Positions 1-7,645 of a stretch of 10,131 bases of DNA are shown piece after piece. Where the stretch lies: the NCBI GenBank assembly GCA_937981515.1, contig CALJNY010000116.1, positions 1 to 10,131 on the forward strand. The letters are read 5' to 3'. How positions within the stretch are numbered: the stretch's first letter is position 1; every line of letters begins with the position of its first letter. A model generated the notes under the pieces. The model had not been told where the DNA came from, made no database searches, and saw only the letters and a program-made list of their open reading frames with translations. Position numbers and translations under genes: made by a program. This DNA is from an uncultured Collinsella sp. Lineage in GTDB: Bacteria; Actinomycetota; Coriobacteriia; Coriobacteriales; Coriobacteriaceae.

Positions 1-2454
1 TTACATCAAATCATAGGCATCGACGTCAACGCTCACGCTCACGCCGCGCACGGAGCCCGCCTCTTTGAGGCAGGCGTCGATATCATCAGAGACATGGTAC
101 CCTACCGGCGACTTCACAAGCAGATGGAAGCGGTAACGGTCCTTGGCTCTCTCGATTACACACGAAGCCGGGCCCAGCACCTGCGGCACGGCGCTCCCCG
201 CCCGCAAAAAGTCGGGCGCGGCGGCGTGCCAGCGACGCTTGAGGAGCTTTGCGATGCGCCCGATATAATCCTGCGCATCGTCGCGGCTTGCCGACCACAC
301 CAAAATATTGCCCCGGCGAACGAACGGCGGATACAGGGCGTCGCGGCGCTGGTCCAGGTCATAGTCGGTAAAGATCGAGCGGTCGTGCTCGGCGACGGCG
401 CGAATGACCGGGTCCTCGGGCAGATAGGTCTGGATGATAACCTCGCCGGGGCGATCGCCGCGGCCGGCGCGGCCCGCAACCTGCTCCAGCAGATCGTAGG
501 CGCGCTCCCCCGCTCTAAAATCGGGCAGCTTTAACGCAAAATCGGCATTGACTACACCCACAAGCGTGACCTCGGGAAAGTCGAGGCCCTTGGCGATCAT
601 CTGGGTGCCCAGCAGCACCGCGCAATCGGCGGCATCGAACTGCTCGAGCAACTTCTTATGCGCGTCCTTGCCACGCGTGGAATCGGCATCCATGCGAATG
701 ATGGCTACATCCTCGGGCAGCATCTGGTGCAGCGCATCCTCGATCTGCTGCGTGCCCAGACCCATTTTTGCCAGGTAACGGCTGCCGCACTTGGGGCAGC
801 GACTCGTGGGCGCGGGATAGGGCTGCACGCGCCAGGACGAACCACAGGTGTGGCACTGCAGCGTATGGGTGCGCTCGTGGTACGTAAGCGCCGTAGAGCA
901 GTGGTTGCAGGTGGGGACGCAACCGCACTCGCGGCACATCAAAAACGGCGCAAAACCGCGACGGTTATGCAGCAACACAGCCTTCTCGCGGCGCTCGACC
1001 ACGCGTCCCAAGCCTTCCATCAGCGGTTTTGAGAACATTGAACGGCTACCGTGCGAAAACTCGCGACGCAGGTCGGCAATGCGGACCGTGGGTAGCACGG
1101 CGTGTCCCGGGCGCTCGGGCATCTCGACGCGCGTCCAGGTGACACCGTTGTACGTACCGCGGCGGCAGCGGTCGAGGGCCTCGGCAGAAGGCGTGGCCGA
1201 GCCCAACACAAGCGGGCAGCGATAGCGGCGAGCCATCTCAGCCGCCACCTCACGCGCATGGTAACGCGGACTGGAGCCCTGCTTGTAGCTGGTCTCGTGC
1301 TCCTCGTCGATGATGATGAGGCCCAGGTCGCTGAGCGGGCAAAAGAGCGCCGAACGCGCGCCGACGACAACACGGGCGGCACCGCTGGCGACCATGTCCC
1401 ACTGGTCCAGGCGCTCGCCGGCCGAAAGACGCGAGTGGAAGACCGCGACCGTCTCGCCAAAGCGCGAGCGGAAGCGGCCGACGGTCTGGGCCGTCAGCGA
1501 GATCTCGGGCACGAGCACGCAGGCCGAACGGCCAGCCGCGAGCACGCGCTCGATGGCGGAAAGGTAGACCTCAGTTTTACCGGATCCGGTGACGCCGTCG
1601 ACAAGGACCACGTCGCCGTGGGCGTCAAGACGGGCGCGCTCAATCTGCGCGAGCGCTTGCTGCTGGCCGTCCGTGAGCGCGACCGGCGCCTTGCCGCTTG
1701 CCGAGGACAGCGTAGTCTGCTCGCTGCAGCCACGCCAGGCTCGGCGCTCCTCCACCACCACGACGCCGCGCTTTTCGAGCGCCTTGATGGTCGCCGACAT
1801 GCTGTTGTAGAGCAGGTTGAGGTCGCGCGTCGTGACCGGTCCGCACTGGAGCGCCTCGATGAGCTGGCGCTGGCGAACGGCGGTCTTGGGCGGCGTATAG
1901 TCGAAGCCCTCGGGCGCGAGCATGACCCAGCGGTTTTGAATCGGCTTGACGGCGGGACGCTCAACGGTCCACACGCCGTCATCGCCCTTGACCACGCGCG
2001 GGCTGCCGCCCGGAGGCAAAAACAGGCGCAGGCACTCGGAAAGCGTCGCGACGTACTCGCGGCTCATCCAACGCGCGATGCGGGCAGCCTCGGCGGTAAA
2101 GAGCGGCTTGCTGAGGATGGCTTCGACGGGCTTGATGCGCGAAGGGTCGAGGGCGTTGTCGCCTTGCAGGTCGCCCAGCTCGGGGGCAATATCAACGATG
2201 TAGCCAGCGGCGGCACGGTTGCCAAAGTGGACCAGGACCGTCGATCCGACCTGGGCCTCGTTGGCAAGGGACTCGGGGATGCCGTAAGCAAACGGTTCGG
2301 ACAGCGCACGGGTGGGGATGTCGAGAACCACGCTCGCGTAGGCGGCGATGGGCTCAGGTGCAGGCTCGGGCTTGGCCGGGGCGGCAGCGGATGCCGGTGC
2401 CGCCGGAGTCTCCTCCGATTCCGGCGAACCAAACAGCGAAAGTTGCTCGGCCAT
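1..2454 (-). CDS. priA: Primosomal protein N' (replication restart helicase PriA)
   Basis: PriA is a superfamily 2 3'-to-5' DNA helicase that recognises stalled or collapsed replication forks and reloads the replicative helicase. The 817-residue product shows an N-terminal DNA-binding region (about 38-150, with VHFGNRAAAGYI at 75-86), a Walker A motif GVTGSGKTE (287-295), a Walker B motif DEEH (383-386), motif III GSATPS (418-423), motif V in GTQMIAKGLDFPEV (616-629) and motif VI QVAGRAGRG (658-666). Eight cysteines in four pairs (507/510, 516/519, 534/537, 553/556) form the family's two-zinc insertion. The start at 2454 is chosen because a GGAGGT ribosome site lies 9 bases upstream; the open frame runs on to 2646 but would then overlap gltX and a terminator-like hairpin. 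Residues 11-37 form an acidic, then Pro/Ala-rich linker not needed for the helicase fold. The stop codon occupies the first three bases of the window. gltX lies 89 bases upstream on the same strand. Confidence 0.97.
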   Translation of the reverse strand: MAEQLSLFGSPESEETPAAPASAAAPAKPEPAPEPIAAYASVVLDIPTRALSEPFAYGIPESLANEAQVGSTVLVHFGNRAAAGYIVDIAPELGDLQGDNALDPSRIKPVEAILSKPLFTAEAARIARWMSREYVATLSECLRLFLPPGGSPRVVKGDDGVWTVERPAVKPIQNRWVMLAPEGFDYTPPKTAVRQRQLIEALQCGPVTTRDLNLLYNSMSATIKALEKRGVVVVEERRAWRGCSEQTTLSSASGKAPVALTDGQQQALAQIERARLDAHGDVVLVDGVTGSGKTEVYLSAIERVLAAGRSACVLVPEISLTAQTVGRFRSRFGETVAVFHSRLSAGERLDQWDMVASGAARVVVGARSALFCPLSDLGLIIIDEEHETSYKQGSSPRYHAREVAAEMARRYRCPLVLGSATPSAEALDRCRRGTYNGVTWTRVEMPERPGHAVLPTVRIADLRREFSHGSRSMFSKPLMEGLGRVVERREKAVLLHNRRGFAPFLMCRECGCVPTCNHCSTALTYHERTHTLQCHTCGSSWRVQPYPAPTSRCPKCGSRYLAKMGLGTQQIEDALHQMLPEDVAIIRMDADSTRGKDAHKKLLEQFDAADCAVLLGTQMIAKGLDFPEVTLVGVVNADFALKLPDFRAGERAYDLLEQVAGRAGRGDRPGEVIIQTYLPEDPVIRAVAEHDRSIFTDYDLDQRRDALYPPFVRRGNILVWSASRDDAQDYIGRIAKLLKRRWHAAAPDFLRAGSAVPQVLGPASCVIERAKDRYRFHLLVKSPVGYHVSDDIDACLKEAGSVRGVSVSVDVDAYDLM

Positions 2455-2463
2455 GGCCCCAGC

Positions 2464-2469
2464 ACCTCC
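2464..2469 (-). promoter_or_regulatory. priA ribosome binding site that fixes the start
   Basis: Read on the minus strand the site is GGAGGT, 9 bases before the ATG at 2454. It is the strongest Shine-Dalgarno match near the 5' end of the frame, and it excludes the longer frame that begins inside gltX. The conserved part of PriA also begins only after this start. Confidence 0.8.
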
Positions 2470-2493
2470 AATCCCATACACATACAGAAACAA

Positions 2494-2520
2494 GAGCCCC
2501 GCTCGGGGTGAACGGGGCTC
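2494..2520 (-). terminator. Terminator-like hairpin between gltX and priA
   Basis: An inverted repeat with perfect 8-base arms (GAGCCCCG at 2494-2501, CGGGGCTC at 2513-2520) and an 11-base loop begins 23 bases after the gltX stop. On the minus strand it is followed by the moderately T-rich TTGTTTCTGT. This fits an intrinsic terminator for gltX, but the T tract is interrupted, so it may be leaky. The priA start is only 40 bases further on and I see no clear promoter in between, so priA may depend on readthrough. A competing internal pairing (CCCCG with CGGGG) could form inside the loop side. Confidence 0.6.
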
Positions 2521-2543
2521 GGATACATACGTTTGCGCAGCGA

Positions 2544-4019
2544 TTACAGCGCCATCGTGCGGGCGCGATCGATACGCGCCAGGCAGTCGTCGCGGCCGAC
2601 GAGCGCCATGGTCTCGCCCAGCGGAGGGCTCACCATGTTGCCGCAAACGGCGACGCGCACGGCCTGGAACACCACGCGCTTCTTGAGGTCCATCTGCTCG
2701 GGCAGCGGCTCAAGCGCGGCGTCGATGTTGGCGGAGGTCCACTCGGTAACACCCTCGAGCGCGGCCTTGGCGGCGTCCAGAATGGCACCCATGCCTTCCT
2801 TGGCCAGGCCCTTGTTGACGGATTTCTCGTCATACTCGAGCGTCTCGGCCGTGGCAAAGATGGGGGCGGCGACGGTCACGGCGTCGGCCGGCATCTTGGT
2901 ACGAGGCTTAACGATGGCAGCAAGTGCGTCGATCCAGTCCTCGCCGTACTCGACGTTGCCCTCGATGAGGCCGGCCTCATGCAGCTCGGGGACCATGATC
3001 TCGTCGGCAAACTGCGCGTCGGACATGCCGTTGATGTACTCGGCATTGACCCAGTCGAGCTTCTTGGGGTCGAAGGTCGCGGGATTCTTGGAGATGCGGT
3101 CGAGCGAGAACTTGCTGGCCAGGACGTCGCGCGGGATGATCGTGGTCTCGCCGTCGAGCGACCAGCCGAGCAGCGCCAGGTAGTTGACGAAGGCGTCGGA
3201 CAGATAACCGGCGTCGCGGTACTCCTCCACCGAGGTGGCGCCATGGCGCTTGGAGAGCTTCTTACCGTCGGCGCCCAGAATCATGGAGATGTGGGCGAAC
3301 GTGGGCACGGGCGCGCCGAGGGCCTCGTAGACCATGACCTGGCGCGGGGTGTTGGACAGGTGATCGTCGCCGCGGATGACGTGGGTGATCTTCATCATGG
3401 CGTCGTCTACGACGGTCGCGAAGTTGTACGTGGGCGTGCCGTCGGAGCGGAAGATAACAAAGTCGTCGAGCTCCTTGGCATCGAAGGTCACCTCGCCGTG
3501 GACAGCGTCGTGGATGACGACGTCGCCGCGGTTCTCGGGCACCTTGATGCGCAGGACGTAGGGCTCGCCGGCCTCGATGCGGCGACGGGCCTCCTCGGGA
3601 TCAAGATCGCGGCAGCGACGCTGATATCCCTGGAAGGGGTCCTTGCGCTCCTGCGCGGCCTTGCGGTCGGCTTCGAGCTGCTCCTTGGTGCAGAAGCAGG
3701 GATAGGCCTTGCCCTCGTCCCAAAGCTTCTGGGCGGCCTGCTTGTACAGGTCCAAGCGCTCGGTCTGGGCGTAGGGGCCAAAATCGCCGCCCACCTCGGG
3801 ACCCTCGTCCCAGTCCAGGCCCAGCCAACGCATGGCGCGCAGGATGATCTGCGTGTTCTCGTCGGTGGAGCGGGTGGGGTCGGTGTCGTCGATGCGCAGG
3901 ATGAACGTGCCGCCGTTAGCACGGGCGAAAGCCCAGTTATAGATAGCGGTGCGGGCGCCGCCGATGTGCGGCTTGCCCGTCGGTGAGGGTGCAAAGCGGA
4001 CGCGAACGTCTGATGCCAT
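2544..4019 (-). CDS. gltX: Glutamyl-tRNA synthetase
   Basis: This class I aminoacyl-tRNA synthetase joins glutamate to tRNA-Glu in the cytoplasm using ATP. The 491-residue protein has a normal bacterial GluRS length. It carries the HIGH-type signature in PSPTGKPHIGG (11-21), the glutamate-site LRIDDTDPTR (41-50), the RGDDHLSNTPRQ segment (216-227) and the KMSKS-type loop as KLSKRHG (254-260). CFC at 108-110 lies where many bacterial GluRS enzymes have zinc-binding cysteines. The C-terminal region after about 320 is the helical anticodon-binding part. The start at 4019 is chosen because GAGGAGA (4025-4031) sits 5 bases upstream and the protein then begins directly before the Rossmann fold; an in-frame ATG at 4058 has no such support. 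Sequence alone does not show whether the enzyme also charges tRNA-Gln (non-discriminating form). It is divergent from metK, with priA downstream. Confidence 0.97.
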   Translation of the reverse strand: MASDVRVRFAPSPTGKPHIGGARTAIYNWAFARANGGTFILRIDDTDPTRSTDENTQIILRAMRWLGLDWDEGPEVGGDFGPYAQTERLDLYKQAAQKLWDEGKAYPCFCTKEQLEADRKAAQERKDPFQGYQRRCRDLDPEEARRRIEAGEPYVLRIKVPENRGDVVIHDAVHGEVTFDAKELDDFVIFRSDGTPTYNFATVVDDAMMKITHVIRGDDHLSNTPRQVMVYEALGAPVPTFAHISMILGADGKKLSKRHGATSVEEYRDAGYLSDAFVNYLALLGWSLDGETTIIPRDVLASKFSLDRISKNPATFDPKKLDWVNAEYINGMSDAQFADEIMVPELHEAGLIEGNVEYGEDWIDALAAIVKPRTKMPADAVTVAAPIFATAETLEYDEKSVNKGLAKEGMGAILDAAKAALEGVTEWTSANIDAALEPLPEQMDLKKRVVFQAVRVAVCGNMVSPPLGETMALVGRDDCLARIDRARTMAL

Positions 4020-4059
4020 GGAAATCTCCTCGATTGCAGGATGGATGTCTAACTGCACC

Positions 4060-4065
4060 AGTATA
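4060..4065 (-). promoter_or_regulatory. Candidate -10 box for gltX
   Basis: On the minus strand the hexamer is TATACT, a 5 of 6 match to TATAAT, lying 41 to 46 bases before the gltX ATG. No convincing -35 box is present: the nearest, TTGTGC (4085-4090), is 19 bases away. It is the only good -10 match seen between the gltX start and the palindrome. Confidence 0.4.
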
Positions 4066-4081
4066 AAGCATCAAAGCAACC

Positions 4082-4196
4082 TCCGCACAAAGGGCACCGA
4101 CCCAATCATTGGGGACAGACTTAAATGACCAGTCGCTGGGAACGTTCTTGGTTTAAGACTGATCATTTAAGTCTGTCCCCAATGAGTAGGTGCGGA
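4082..4196. repeat. Near-perfect palindrome with GGGGACAGACTTAAAT motif (REP-like)
   Basis: Two 29-base arms (4106-4134 and 4157-4185) are inverted copies differing at one position; the first 23 bases pair perfectly. They enclose a 22-base spacer. Outside them a second pair, TCCGCAC (4082-4088) and GTGCGGA (4190-4196), extends the symmetry to 115 bases. Within the left arm and its flank, CCCAATCATTGGG is itself a short palindrome. From memory, arms with a GGGGACAGAC core belong to REP-type repeats mobilised by Y1 tyrosine transposases (RAYTs) in many bacteria; no such transposase is in this window. It lies between two divergent genes, so it is unlikely to be a terminator for either. No target-site duplication is evident. 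Confidence 0.75.
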
Positions 4197-4223
4197 AAGG
4201 GTGTGAATGTTTGATTTACGCGC

Positions 4224-4229
4224 TATGAT
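4224..4229 (+). promoter_or_regulatory. Candidate -10 box for metK
   Basis: TATGAT matches 5 of 6 bases of the -10 consensus and lies 67 bases before the metK start. A recognisable -35 box at the usual spacing is missing; TTGATT at 4211-4216 is too close. If used, transcription would begin near 4236 and give a leader of about 60 bases. Confidence 0.45.
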
Positions 4230-4247
4230 GTGCCCTTGCATAGAGAG

Positions 4248-4284
4248 CCTGGCGGAATGGTAACGGTCGCCGGGACACGTTTTT
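4248..4284 (+). promoter_or_regulatory. Structured metK leader: hairpin with possible pseudoknot
   Basis: CCTGGCG (4248-4254) pairs with CGCCGGG (4268-4274), one pair being G-U, and G4255-T4267 can add another wobble pair. The 11-base loop contains AACG (4262-4265), which is complementary to CGTT (4278-4281) just after the stem, so an H-type pseudoknot is possible. Five T residues (4280-4284) follow and lie directly before the GAAAGGA ribosome site (4285-4291). Ligand control or weak attenuation of metK would be plausible here, but I do not recognise a known riboswitch consensus. The pairing is seen; any function is inference. Confidence 0.4.
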
Positions 4285-4296
4285 GAAAGGACAATC

Positions 4297-5577
<1,281 letters not shown>

Positions 5578-5614
5578 GCTAACTCGAAAAGCTACAGCCA
5601 AATAACAACGCACC

Positions 5615-5650
5615 AAAAGAAGTACCGGCCCCAACCGGTACTTCTTTTTT
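5615..5650 (+). terminator. Intrinsic terminator of metK
   Basis: Perfect 14-base arms, AAAAGAAGTACCGG (5615-5628) and CCGGTACTTCTTTT (5635-5648), surround a 6-base loop CCCCAA and run into six T residues ending at 5650. It lies 37 bases after the metK stop. This is a textbook intrinsic terminator. Confidence 0.93.
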
Positions 5651-5744
5651 ATTAATCCGGTGGTGAAGATATTTCGATATGAGCCCACGCTGCGTCACCA
5701 GCTAATGAATTTTGCAGTACGCGCCCTTCTACCATGTATCCTTA
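5651..5744. other. Spacer before the sdaA leader dyad
   Basis: No gene is visible here. Together with the metK terminator and the dyad it makes up the 311-base gap between metK and sdaA. It should hold the sdaA promoter, but only weak candidates are present: TATCCT (5737-5742), with TTGCAG (5712-5717) 19 bases upstream. A short inverted pair, TGGTGA (5661-5666) and TCACCA (5695-5700), encloses a small ATAT-TTCG-ATAT dyad (5669-5680); it could be an operator or chance. It is more AT-rich than the flanking genes, as a promoter region would be. Confidence 0.4.
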
Positions 5745-5865
5745 GTCCCGAGGGGCGGGGCATAAGGTCGATCGCGAGTTCCGCACGAGCCGGAGAGCAC
5801 TTAATGTGCTCTCCGTGCGAGCAGGACTGTCCGAGCAGGCGACCTTATGCCCCGCCCCTCGGGAC
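5745..5865. repeat. Long perfect dyad in the sdaA leader
   Basis: The outer arms are 26 bases each (5745-5770 and 5840-5865) and exactly complementary, starting GTCCCGAGGGGCGGGG. The 69 bases between them hold a second perfect hairpin, CGGAGAGCAC (5791-5800) with GTGCTCTCCG (5806-5815) around TTAAT. Two direct copies of CGAGCAGG (5818-5825, 5832-5839) occupy the right half. The element ends 23 bases before the sdaA ATG and just before its ribosome site. As RNA it would be an extremely stable folded leader; as DNA it resembles a small palindromic repeat. There is no T tract, so it is not a normal intrinsic terminator. The symmetry is certain, the role unknown. Confidence 0.85.
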
Positions 5866-5888
5866 GACGGGATAGAACAGGAGCGCAT

Positions 5889-7496
5889 ATGGCAGGCAAG
5901 CCGCAAACACTAGCTACGACCTCGGCATTCGAGATCTTGGGCCCCGTCATGGTCGGCCCCAGTTCATCGCACACCGCCGGCGCCCTGCGCTGCGCCCAAG
6001 TTGCCGCCAGCCTGCTGGAAGGCCGCATCACCAAAGTCACCTTTGGCCTGTGGAACTCCTTCGCCCACACCTACCGCGGCCACGGCACAGACCGTGCGCT
6101 CGTCGCGGGCATACTGGGCCTCGACACCGATGACGAGAACATCAAGCAGGCCTTCGACCTCGCGCGCGAGCAGGGCCTCGAATATCACTTTGACATCAAG
6201 GGCGACGACGCCTCCATCCACCCCAACACCGTCGACATCGAAATGGTCGACGACACGGGCGCCACGGCACAGGTCCGCGGCGAGAGCCTGGGCGGCGGCA
6301 AGATGCGCATCAGCCGCATTAACGGCGTCGGCGTCGACATCTCGGGCATGTATTCCACGCTCTTCGTGGCGCACAAGGACGTCCCCGGCGTGCTCGCCGC
6401 GCTCACCAACCTGCTCGCCTACGCCCACGTAAACATCGCCTTCTGCCGCACCTACCGCACCGAAGTGGGCGGCCAGGCCTACTCCGTCTTTGAGACCGAC
6501 GGCGCGCCCGACGACACCGTCGTCCCCATGCTGCGCAAACTCGACAATGTCGATTACGCGACCTTTATCGAGCTCCCCGGTTCTGCCTCGTCGCTCTCTC
6601 CCGGCGTCTCGGCCAAGGAAATTTTCGACGACGGCGAGCAGCTGCTCGATGCGTGCGAGGAAATGGGGCTCAGCATCGGCGCCGTCATGGCCGTTCGCGA
6701 GGCGCGTCTGACCGGCGAGGCCCACGCCGTCGCCGCCATGCGCCGCGTGCTCGACGTCATGCGCGAGGAGACCACGGCCCCCCTCGCCAATCCGCAGCGC
6801 TCGCTCGGTGGGCTAATCGGCGGCGAGGCCAAGCTCGTCGAAGCCACCGGCCGCAACGATTTGAGTGTAAGCCTGATGGGCCCCGTTCAGACCGATGCCG
6901 TGGCCCGCGCCATGGCCGTGCTCGAGCGCTCCGCCACGATGGGCGTGATCGTCGCCGCCCCCACGGCCGGCTCCGCGGGTGTTGTGCCCGGCTGCGTGCT
7001 GGCGCTCGCCGATCGCCTGCAGCTCGACGACGAGCAGGTCATGGACGCGCTATACTGCGCAGCCGCCATCGGCCTCAACCTCACCACAAGCGCCTGCGTT
7101 GCCGGCGCCGAGGGCGGCTGCCAAGCCGAGGTCGGAAGCGCCGCCGCCATGGCAGCCGCCGCGTTGGTGCAGATGCTCGGCGGCACGCCCGAGCAGGCGC
7201 TCGACGCCAGTTCCATCGCGCTGAGTAACCTGCTGGGCCTCGTTTGCGACCCCGTCGGTGGCCTCGTGGAGGTGCCCTGCCAAAACCGCAACGCCATTGG
7301 CGTGGCAGCGGCCTTTAGCTCGGCACAACTCGCCCTTGCAGGCATTAAGAGCTTGGTGCCGTTTGACCAGATGGCACATGTCATGCTCTCGGTGGGCCAC
7401 GCGTTGCCGGCCACGCTGCGCGAGACGGCAAAGGGCGGCATCGCGCAGGCTCCGGCCGCACTTTCGGCCTGTGCAAAATGCGGTGTGTGCGGATAG
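5889..7496 (+). CDS. sdaA: L-serine ammonia-lyase, iron-sulfur type, single chain (beta-ACT-alpha)
   Basis: This enzyme deaminates L-serine to pyruvate and ammonia with an oxygen-sensitive [4Fe-4S] cluster in the cytoplasm. The 535-residue protein fuses both halves of the family. The beta part starts with GPVMVGPSSSHTAG (18-31), followed by an ACT-type domain (about 154-225, with DVPGVLAALTNLL). The alpha part (about 240-535) has APTAGSAGVVPG (357-368), GAEGGCQAEVGSA (406-418) and CDPVGGLVEVPC (453-464). Cys411, Cys453 and Cys464 are the expected cluster ligands; their spacings of 42 and 11 match those I recall for the Legionella enzyme. The tail has three more cysteines (528, 531, 534), fitting the family's C-terminal cysteine that inserts into the active site. 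The ACT domain may bind serine. The start at 5889 follows AGGAG (5879-5883) by 5 bases. The gene stands alone between its leader dyad and its own terminator, with no serine transporter beside it. Confidence 0.95.
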   Translation: MAGKPQTLATTSAFEILGPVMVGPSSSHTAGALRCAQVAASLLEGRITKVTFGLWNSFAHTYRGHGTDRALVAGILGLDTDDENIKQAFDLAREQGLEYHFDIKGDDASIHPNTVDIEMVDDTGATAQVRGESLGGGKMRISRINGVGVDISGMYSTLFVAHKDVPGVLAALTNLLAYAHVNIAFCRTYRTEVGGQAYSVFETDGAPDDTVVPMLRKLDNVDYATFIELPGSASSLSPGVSAKEIFDDGEQLLDACEEMGLSIGAVMAVREARLTGEAHAVAAMRRVLDVMREETTAPLANPQRSLGGLIGGEAKLVEATGRNDLSVSLMGPVQTDAVARAMAVLERSATMGVIVAAPTAGSAGVVPGCVLALADRLQLDDEQVMDALYCAAAIGLNLTTSACVAGAEGGCQAEVGSAAAMAAAALVQMLGGTPEQALDASSIALSNLLGLVCDPVGGLVEVPCQNRNAIGVAAAFSSAQLALAGIKSLVPFDQMAHVMLSVGHALPATLRETAKGGIAQAPAALSACAKCGVCG

Positions 7497-7514
7497 TGGC
7501 AAAGAACGACTCAA

Positions 7515-7541
7515 AGGTGGGACAAATGTCCCACCTCTTTT
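7515..7541 (+). terminator. Intrinsic terminator of sdaA
   Basis: Arms AGGTGGGAC (7515-7523) and GTCCCACCT (7528-7536) pair perfectly across the 4-base loop AAAT, followed by CTTTT. It lies 18 bases after the sdaA stop. The stem is strong but the T run short. A GGTGGGACA/TGTCCCACC dyad could also be a dispersed repeat. Confidence 0.8.
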
Positions 7542-7582
7542 GAATGCCACCGTTTCCGTACCACAAACAGCAGGGCAATCGC

Positions 7583-7588
7583 TATAAT
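7583..7588 (+). promoter_or_regulatory. Candidate promoter -10 box for the L,D-transpeptidase gene
   Basis: A perfect TATAAT lies 58 bases before the chosen start and downstream of the sdaA terminator. The -35 region at 17-base spacing (ACCACA, 7560-7565) is a poor match. Transcription would start near 7595. Confidence 0.55.
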
Positions 7589-7629
7589 GCAAGCCCAGTA
7601 AAAACACGATGAACCGCAAGGCGAAAATC

Positions 7630-7635
7630 GAAGGA
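7630..7635 (+). promoter_or_regulatory. Ribosome binding site that favours the second ATG
   Basis: GAAGGA is the only Shine-Dalgarno match. It is 1 base from the ATG at 7637, too close to work, and 10 bases from the ATG at 7646. The second ATG is therefore preferred, shortening the protein by three residues. Confidence 0.6.
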
Positions 7636-7645
7636 TATGCATACG

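Noticed and set aside
1102..2511. 469-codon plus-strand open frame opposite priA
   Set aside because: It lies antisense to a clear PriA, has the Arg/Ala/Gly-heavy composition of a GC-rich shadow frame, and shows no recognisable domain.
2455..2646. Longer priA reading frame with 64 extra residues
   Set aside because: It would cross the gltX stop and the hairpin at 2494-2520, and the strong GGAGGT site supports the ATG at 2454.
2358..3986. 542-codon plus-strand open frame opposite gltX
   Set aside because: It is a mirror-frame artefact of the GC-rich gltX codons, with no domain and no start signal of its own.
4106..4185. Bidirectional terminator between gltX and metK
   Set aside because: Both genes are transcribed away from it and neither arm is followed by a T tract.
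4247..4279. tRNA-Leu-like D-arm text (GGCGGAATGGTAACG) before metK
   Set aside because: No acceptor, anticodon or T arm can be formed around it, so it is not a tRNA gene; the pairing seen is a simple hairpin.
4230..4296. Known S-box (SAM-I) riboswitch before metK
   Set aside because: The leader is too short and lacks the conserved S-box core, so no known class was assigned.
5660..5875. 71-codon frame across the sdaA leader
   Set aside because: It is mostly made of palindrome sequence, has no ribosome site and no recognisable domain.
5847..5888. Upstream ATG for sdaA inside the right arm of the dyad
   Set aside because: It has no ribosome site, and the added residues are encoded by the dyad arm; the ATG at 5889 has AGGAG at proper distance.
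7637..7645. First ATG of the L,D-transpeptidase frame
   Set aside because: The only ribosome site ends 1 base before it, which is too close; the ATG at 7646 fits better, though the difference is only three residues.
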